Positions 58,976 to 64,000 of a DNA stretch of 64,000 nucleotides are shown in pieces; the stretch's first letter is position 1; each line of letters begins with the position of its first letter. Origin of the DNA: Melampsora larici-populina 98AG31. Lineage: Eukaryota > Basidiomycota > Pucciniomycetes > Pucciniales > Melampsoraceae. The stretch is from positions 212,501 through 276,500 of the forward strand of contig NW_006768850.1 of NCBI RefSeq assembly GCF_000204055.1, read 5' to 3'. The translations under genes and the position numbers were made by a program. The notes below the pieces were generated by a model. The model was not told the origin of the DNA, searched no databases, and saw nothing but the letters and a program-made list of their open reading frames with translations.

Positions 58976-61900
58976 TCACAACTCCTGTTTCTTCATCCAT
59001 TCTTCATACTCAATCTCCACTTTCTTCCTGATCTCCCATTCCTTCAAAAACTTTTTCTTCTTAGCTTTACTAATCTCATTCCCATCCGAATCAATCAATG
59101 GGATCCCATTCTCATCAAACTCTTTCCATTTTCCTTGATGTTCTTCTTCAACCTTAAACATCTCATTAGCTTTGATCTTACCTTTCATAATCTTTTCAAT
59201 TCGTTTAGATTCAGTTGATTGAATTGAAGTAGAATTCGAAGTAAAACCCGGTTTTTTATTTTTACTTTGGTTTCCTTTTTGTTTTTCTTCTCTTACTTCT
59301 TGTAACATTTTAATCGGTAAAACCTTCACCAAAGCTCTTCCATCTAAACCAATTTCCAGAAAAAAAAATCATCAAGATTCAATTTATCACATCTATTTAA
59401 ATCTTTCAGAAGGTTTAAGAAAATTCTCTTACCATCTTGATCATCTAATGCAACCCCAACTCCAATCAACTCCGAATCTCTCAACTTATCACAAAGACTC
59501 AAAACACCTTTCCCATCTAATTGGTTTCCATTGTTCATCAATTCGTTCCAAAACCCAAACCAAACTTTCAAATGTGGTTTTAATTTTTCATCTTGAATGT
59601 TTTCAATCTACAAAAAAACCCATTTGGTAGAAATCAATTTCACATTTCATTTTGGTTCCAATCAGTACTGACCATGGTATTTAAAGTTTCTTGACTTGGA
59701 AATTTAATAAGCTCATCAACCAATCGACCTAAAGAAACCCAACCCCCAAAAAAACCATCATCAATTCCTTTCCCACCTAAACCTCATAAGCAATCCAAAG
59801 AAAAGAATGCAAACCATCTAAAAGATCCCCATGAAACCCTTTCAAACCCTTAACGAACTCCAAACAACGCTTCCTAATCCTTTCCCCAAACCGTTCACTC
59901 CCATCCGTCTGTTCTCCATTCTTTTCCCCACTTTTACTCTTCTTCAATTCATCCCTAGAAAGTTTCCTAATCTGATCTCTAAACTTTGACCAATCAATCA
60001 AAACCTTTACGATCCTTTCCTCCGACTAAATCCCCCAAAAAACCAAAAAAAAACCAACTGAATCAAAAAAACGTCCAAAAAAAAGAAGGATCCAAAGAAA
60101 ACAAACCTCTTCCACCAAATCCCATCCCACCAAACTTTTCTTAAACCCATCTCTACCCTCCGACTCGACCAACCCAAAAACCCCCAAGATCTCCGTGATC
60201 CAAAGCCCAATCTCTTCGACAATCAAATTTCCTTTACCGGATCGAATCCAAGAAACCTGACTTGAAATCACCTTATTAGTAATATTAATCAAACTTAACA
60301 AATGTCTAAATGCTTCAGGTGTATTATATGAATCACAAAACGATTGATGGACTTGAACTTTTGCTTCTTCTAAACTAATTGGTCAACAAGAATTCTTGTG
60401 AGTCTTTGAGTGGGTTGAGAAATAAAACGTGTTTTTGGAAAATAGATGGTGACTTACGATGATTTCAAATGAACATAAAGTTCATCCTTTTCATCCACTT
60501 TCTCATTCACTACACTTCCATCCTCATTCTCACTTTCATACTTCAAAGCCTTCAAAACGGCAAAAAAATTCTAAACCCCACACCACCAAAAAAACAGTCA
60601 AATCTCATACACCAAACAAAAATCAGTTTTTTTTTGAAAACTTACAATCAAACTAGATTCTTGATTTTTAACTTCACTCATCGAACTTTCAGCAAAATCC
60701 ATTCCAAGATCCCATCTTTGACCAATAAATGAAATTCTCAACTGTCTAGCCGAATGACGTTTTAAAGCATCCTATTCGAAAGAAAAAAACTCAATATTTC
60801 TTAAAAACTCAAGAAAGAGAAAGAGAAAAAGAACGAGCCAGAAAAAGCAAAAGAGAGAGAGAAAGAGAAAGAGAAAGAGATAGAGAGAAAGAGATAGAAG
60901 AGATAGAAGGAGGGAGAAGGAGGGAGAGTAAAGCAAAAAGGTAACTAACTTGAATAGTAATAAAGTTTTTCAAAGACTTTGACATCTTTAATCCTTCGAT
61001 ATGTAAATGTCCAGTATGTAAGAAATAATTAACCCATTGATGACAATCATGATAAGCCTAAACCCCGTACGCCCCCCATCAAAATCCAAATCCAAACCCA
61101 AACCAACATCAATGAAACTCATTACCAGGAGAGAAGAGAAAAGAAAGAAGAGAAAAGAAAGCAAGAGAGAAAAGAAGATCCACTGACTTCAGATTGAGCC
61201 AATTCATTATCATGATGAGGAAACATAAGATCGACCCCACCCGAATGAATATCCATTCCATTTCCCAAGACCTCCGAAGCCATAACCGAGCACTCAATAT
61301 GCCAACCAGGTCTTCCTTTGCCCCACCTAGACTCCCATTCCGGTTCACCAGCCTTTGATCTTTTCCAAAGAGCAAAATCTGCAGTAGACCGTTTAGAATC
61401 CATCAAACTACTCAAACCTCCTTCACCTTCTTTAATTAACTTGAGATTCGTTTTAGACGATGGTGAAAGTTTGGCATATGTGTGGTGAAGGGATGGGTCG
61501 GATCTAAGGGTTGAATGGTCGAAGGCTAGGACATCGAAATAGATCGATCCATTGGATTCGTAGGCGTATCCGTTCTCCATGATCTGAGAGATGAAGGATT
61601 CGATTTGGGGTATGTAGTCTGAGACTCGGGTTAACACCGTTGGTGGTTCTACGTTTAAAGATTTCATGTCTTCGAAAAATGAGTGTTCCCATTTCGTAGC
61701 TAAAGATTTGAAGATCTTATGATCTGTAATTGTTGAACCTGACTATACAAAAGAAAAACCACCAAGAGTTTTACAAAAAGAATCAAAACGATTTAAAAAA
61801 AGTGTTAGTTTAAAAAGGCTTTTATATAGAATTTTAAAAAAATCCAATCTTTTTTAGTGAAAAAAGGTTTTGTGTCTTTTATAACTTACTTGATGATCTA

Positions 61901-62885
61901 AATATTTAGATAAAATATCAGATGAACCTTTCAAGATTTGATTCAATTCGATTTCCGAAACCGATTGATGATCCAACAAACGCTCAACAAGTTGTTCAAC
62001 TTCTCCAATCGATCGATTCAAAGCCACCTACAAACCCCCAAAAAGAACCTAATCAACTCAATCAGTCGCAAAAAAAAGAGAACATTCCAGAAAGAGAAAA
62101 ACCGACAAACCAAACTATCCAACCACATCCCCACGCGTTCATCTTTCATCAAAACTTCCTTTCCCCACCCGCTCGCTCTGATCTCCTCAACTTTATCTGT
62201 CCTAATGATTTGCAACACCTTTTCCCCATCCAATCCTACCAACCCTTCCAAATTAGTTTTCCAAAACCATTGAAACCCATCCCTAAGTAATCCCAAGAGT
62301 TTATTCAAACCATCTAAAGAAGTTTTAGTAGATTTCATAAACCGGTTCAGTAACTCTTCTTCTCTTGCTCGTTTGATAATCTTATCATCTATATCTGTGA
62401 TATTCATGACAAAATTGATTTCATATTTGAAGTAATCTCGGGTGATTCTTCGTAAAATGTCTTGGGCTACATAGTTCCTAAATCCCCCAAAAAACAACAA
62501 GAATTGAGGGTTTTTCTTTGAGTGTTTGGGATTGGTGAAGGGGGTTTACCTTGCGTGGCCCATGTGTGATGCATCGTAAACTGTTGGACCACAATTGTAC
62601 CATGAAATCTTGCCGGGTATCCTAGGAATAAAGTCTGTCTATATATCCAAATCCGTATCCGAACAAAGAAACACCATTAGTTTTGATTTGATTTGATTTG
62701 AAGTTGAAAAGAGAAACTTGAAATACTTTTGATTTAGTTAATGAATTATACAATTTTAAACCTTTAATAGGTTCTTGATGATCTATTTCTGGTTGTTTCA
62801 TTTTCTGATAAACTTTACTGATGGTGGTGGTCTTGAGATGGTTTAATTTCAATAAATTCTTAATCATTTCATTCGACTCTTCCAT
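58976..62885 (-). CDS. CRS1: Cysteinyl-tRNA synthetase, cytosolic type
   Basis: Thirteen exons on the minus strand: 62727-62885, 62550-62638, 62111-62477, 61890-62027, 61188-61742, 60950-61057, 60646-60771, 60458-60570, 60107-60374, 59815-60025, 59673-59728, 59433-59607 and 58976-59343. All frames agree; 910 aa, longer than the roughly 770 of yeast. Class I signatures: [15 protein letters not shown] (69-83, HIGH motif HMGH), the zinc-site GWHIECSVM and FPHHDNE, and KMSKS at 460-464. Extra length comes from an insert after [13 protein letters not shown] and a Lys/Glu-rich C-terminal region (from about 620). The enzyme charges tRNA-Cys. At the end of exon 10 the donor GTTTGC (59814) is chosen because the later GTTTAG does not keep the frame. 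Confidence 0.94.
60793..60940. repeat. GAGAAA purine microsatellite within a CysRS intron
   Basis: About 150 bp of almost pure purine on the plus strand (AGAGAAAGAGAAAG-like units, then GAAGGAGGGAGA), that is, a long polypyrimidine tract in the transcribed strand between exons 6 and 7. Confidence 0.85.
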
Positions 62886-63137
62886 TCGGAATTTAACTTT
62901 TAGAACAATTTAGTATCCAAAACTACAGTTTAATTTAATGTATTAAATCGAGAATGTAGTGATCGATGACATCAAGAATTGTAAGGTAAGTGATGGTATA
63001 AGCATATTTTAAGATAACTGTCACTGGTTTTTAGAAATGACGCGTTCAACTTTCATCACCATCACCAACTCACCATCACTCAACACCAACAACAATAACC
63101 AATCCATCAAGTTATCCATCAAATCAAATCAAACAAA
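62886..63137. promoter_or_regulatory. Bidirectional promoter region, CysRS/RPT1
   Basis: Only 252 bp separate the start codons of two divergent housekeeping genes. The RPT1 side is rich in CACCATCACCA and CAACA repeats. No TATA element is convincing. Confidence 0.65.
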
Positions 63138-64000
63138 ATGCCACCAAAACTGTTAGTAAACCATCATCTCAATCCATAGAACCTAATCCAATCTAACTAT
63201 CTTCAAATCAAATCACAAACAGAGACTGGGAAAAATGTAAGCCACTCCTCACTCCAGAAAATCCCTAAACCCAACCCAAAAACCAGGGCTAACCCAAACC
63301 CTTCAACCGCACTTCAAAAAAACCTCCGCAGCCAAAAAAACATCGGATGATATAACAGCCACAGACGACATAATAGCACTAGACGAAGGCGACATTCAAG
63401 TTCTAAAAACCTATGGTCAAGGACCTTATGCTAGACAACTAATCAAGATAGAAAAAGATATCAAATCATTACAAACCCGAATAGGAGAAAAGATGGGAGT
63501 GATCGAATCGGATACCGGTCTAGGATTACCAAACCTTTGGGATCTAGCTGTTGATCGTCAAAGGATGGGTGAAGAGAGTTCTTGCTTACAGGTGGCTAGG
63601 TGTACTAAGATTATTAAGGCTAATTCGGAAGAATCAGAACAAGCTGCTAGAAGAGCTGCTGCTGCTGGTACTGGAGGAACTGGTGGGGGGAATCCTGTGC
63701 CGGGCGCTTTGAGTGGGGCAGGTCAGAATAGACCTAATGCTGATGAAGAAGATAAGTATGTGATCAATGTGAAACAGATTGCAAAGTTTGTGGTAGGTTT
63801 AGGTGAAAGAGTTGCACCTACTGATATAGAAGAAGGTATGAGAGTAGGGTAAGTTTATCTCCCTAACCCTCTTACTTTTTAGAAACTCAAATGTCTTTTT
63901 CCATCTTTTTTTGTCTTTTTTGGTGGGGGTTTGGGAGAATAGAGTCGATCGAACAAAGTATCAAATTCAAATTCCTTTACCACCCAAGATTGATCCTTCA
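63138..64000 (+). CDS. RPT1: 26S proteasome ATPase subunit Rpt1, 5' part only
   Basis: Exons 63138-63151, 63223-63236, 63332-63848 and 63943 to the window edge, in frame. The opening MPPKLDWEK, followed by [20 protein letters not shown], the coiled-coil, the [20 protein letters not shown] segment and [20 protein letters not shown], is diagnostic of Rpt1 (PSMC2/regulatory subunit 7), ending here at LPPKIDPS before the AAA+ domain. It is one of six ATPases of the proteasome base that unfold substrates. Two 14-nt micro-exons start the gene. The acceptor of exon 3 (63330-63331) is chosen by similarity to other Rpt1 N-termini. A Gly/Ala-rich insert (about residues 125-150) is unusual. Confidence 0.93.

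Noticed and set aside
58739..59218. 159-codon plus-strand ORF
   Set aside because: It largely overlaps the last CysRS exon on the opposite strand and has no features of its own.
59784..59815. Frameshift in CysRS exon 10
   Set aside because: It appeared when the donor GTTTAG at 59782 was used; the alternative donor GTTTGC at 59814 keeps the frame, so no lesion is needed.
1..64000. CRISPR arrays, bacterial operons or phage genes
   Set aside because: No spacer-repeat arrays; spliced eukaryotic genes throughout.

Overview
The window reads as nuclear DNA of a basidiomycete, most likely a rust fungus (Pucciniales). The evidence is dense short GT-AG introns, AT-rich third codon positions, much decayed DNA-transposon sequence, a basidiomycete-type Tc1/IS630 transposase, and lineage-restricted genes beside a well conserved eukaryotic gene set. 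Genus is not certain; a Melampsora- or Puccinia-like genome is an inference. All exon models below were built by hand from GT/AG signals and reading-frame continuity. No RNA evidence or database search was available.

Region 1-10.9 kb: a roughly 2.2-kb segment carrying a GH79 beta-glucuronidase-type gene is present twice, about 6.97 kb apart. Copy 1 (1811-3833) is intact. Copy 2 (8778-10810) keeps all seven exons at identical lengths but has an in-frame TAG between the two catalytic glutamates. The interval between them is packed with non-autonomous DNA transposons whose ends and target duplications can be read directly: a 9-bp-TSD Mutator-like element, a TA-flanked foldback, a 3-bp-TSD element starting CACAGTG and a nested Harbinger-like element. 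A Ty1/copia pol remnant also lies there.

Region 11-24 kb: a Ser/Pro-rich protein gene, a small SET/post-SET protein gene, a Tc1-like transposase with one in-frame stop, an isolated ClC chloride-channel exon, a Sfp1-like C2H2 zinc-finger gene with an in-frame stop, and a decayed hypothetical gene. Region 24-34 kb: VPS1 (dynamin-like GTPase) and a PP2A activator (PTPA/RRD). The sequence after the PTPA stop is entirely a TIR transposon, which holds a second nested element.

Region 36.7-43 kb: a 12-exon gene for a secreted Gly/Ala-rich protein made of repeated two-exon modules. An 8-bp tandem duplication frameshifts its last module. FRG1 follows. Region 43-56.6 kb: three paralogs of a small basic protein, two of them with a Gag-like (copia/UBN2-type) ORF upstream in the same orientation; this looks like a repeatedly duplicated two-gene cassette. 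Region 57-64 kb: a 10-cysteine secreted-protein gene split in an exon by a 365-bp element with a perfect 5-bp TSD, then cytosolic cysteinyl-tRNA synthetase divergent from the 26S proteasome ATPase RPT1, which runs off the window.

The best candidates for something undescribed are (i) the two 5-bp-TSD elements whose whole bodies are built from degenerate copies of their own terminal motif, a motif that differs between the copies, and (ii) the small-protein/Gag-like cassette.
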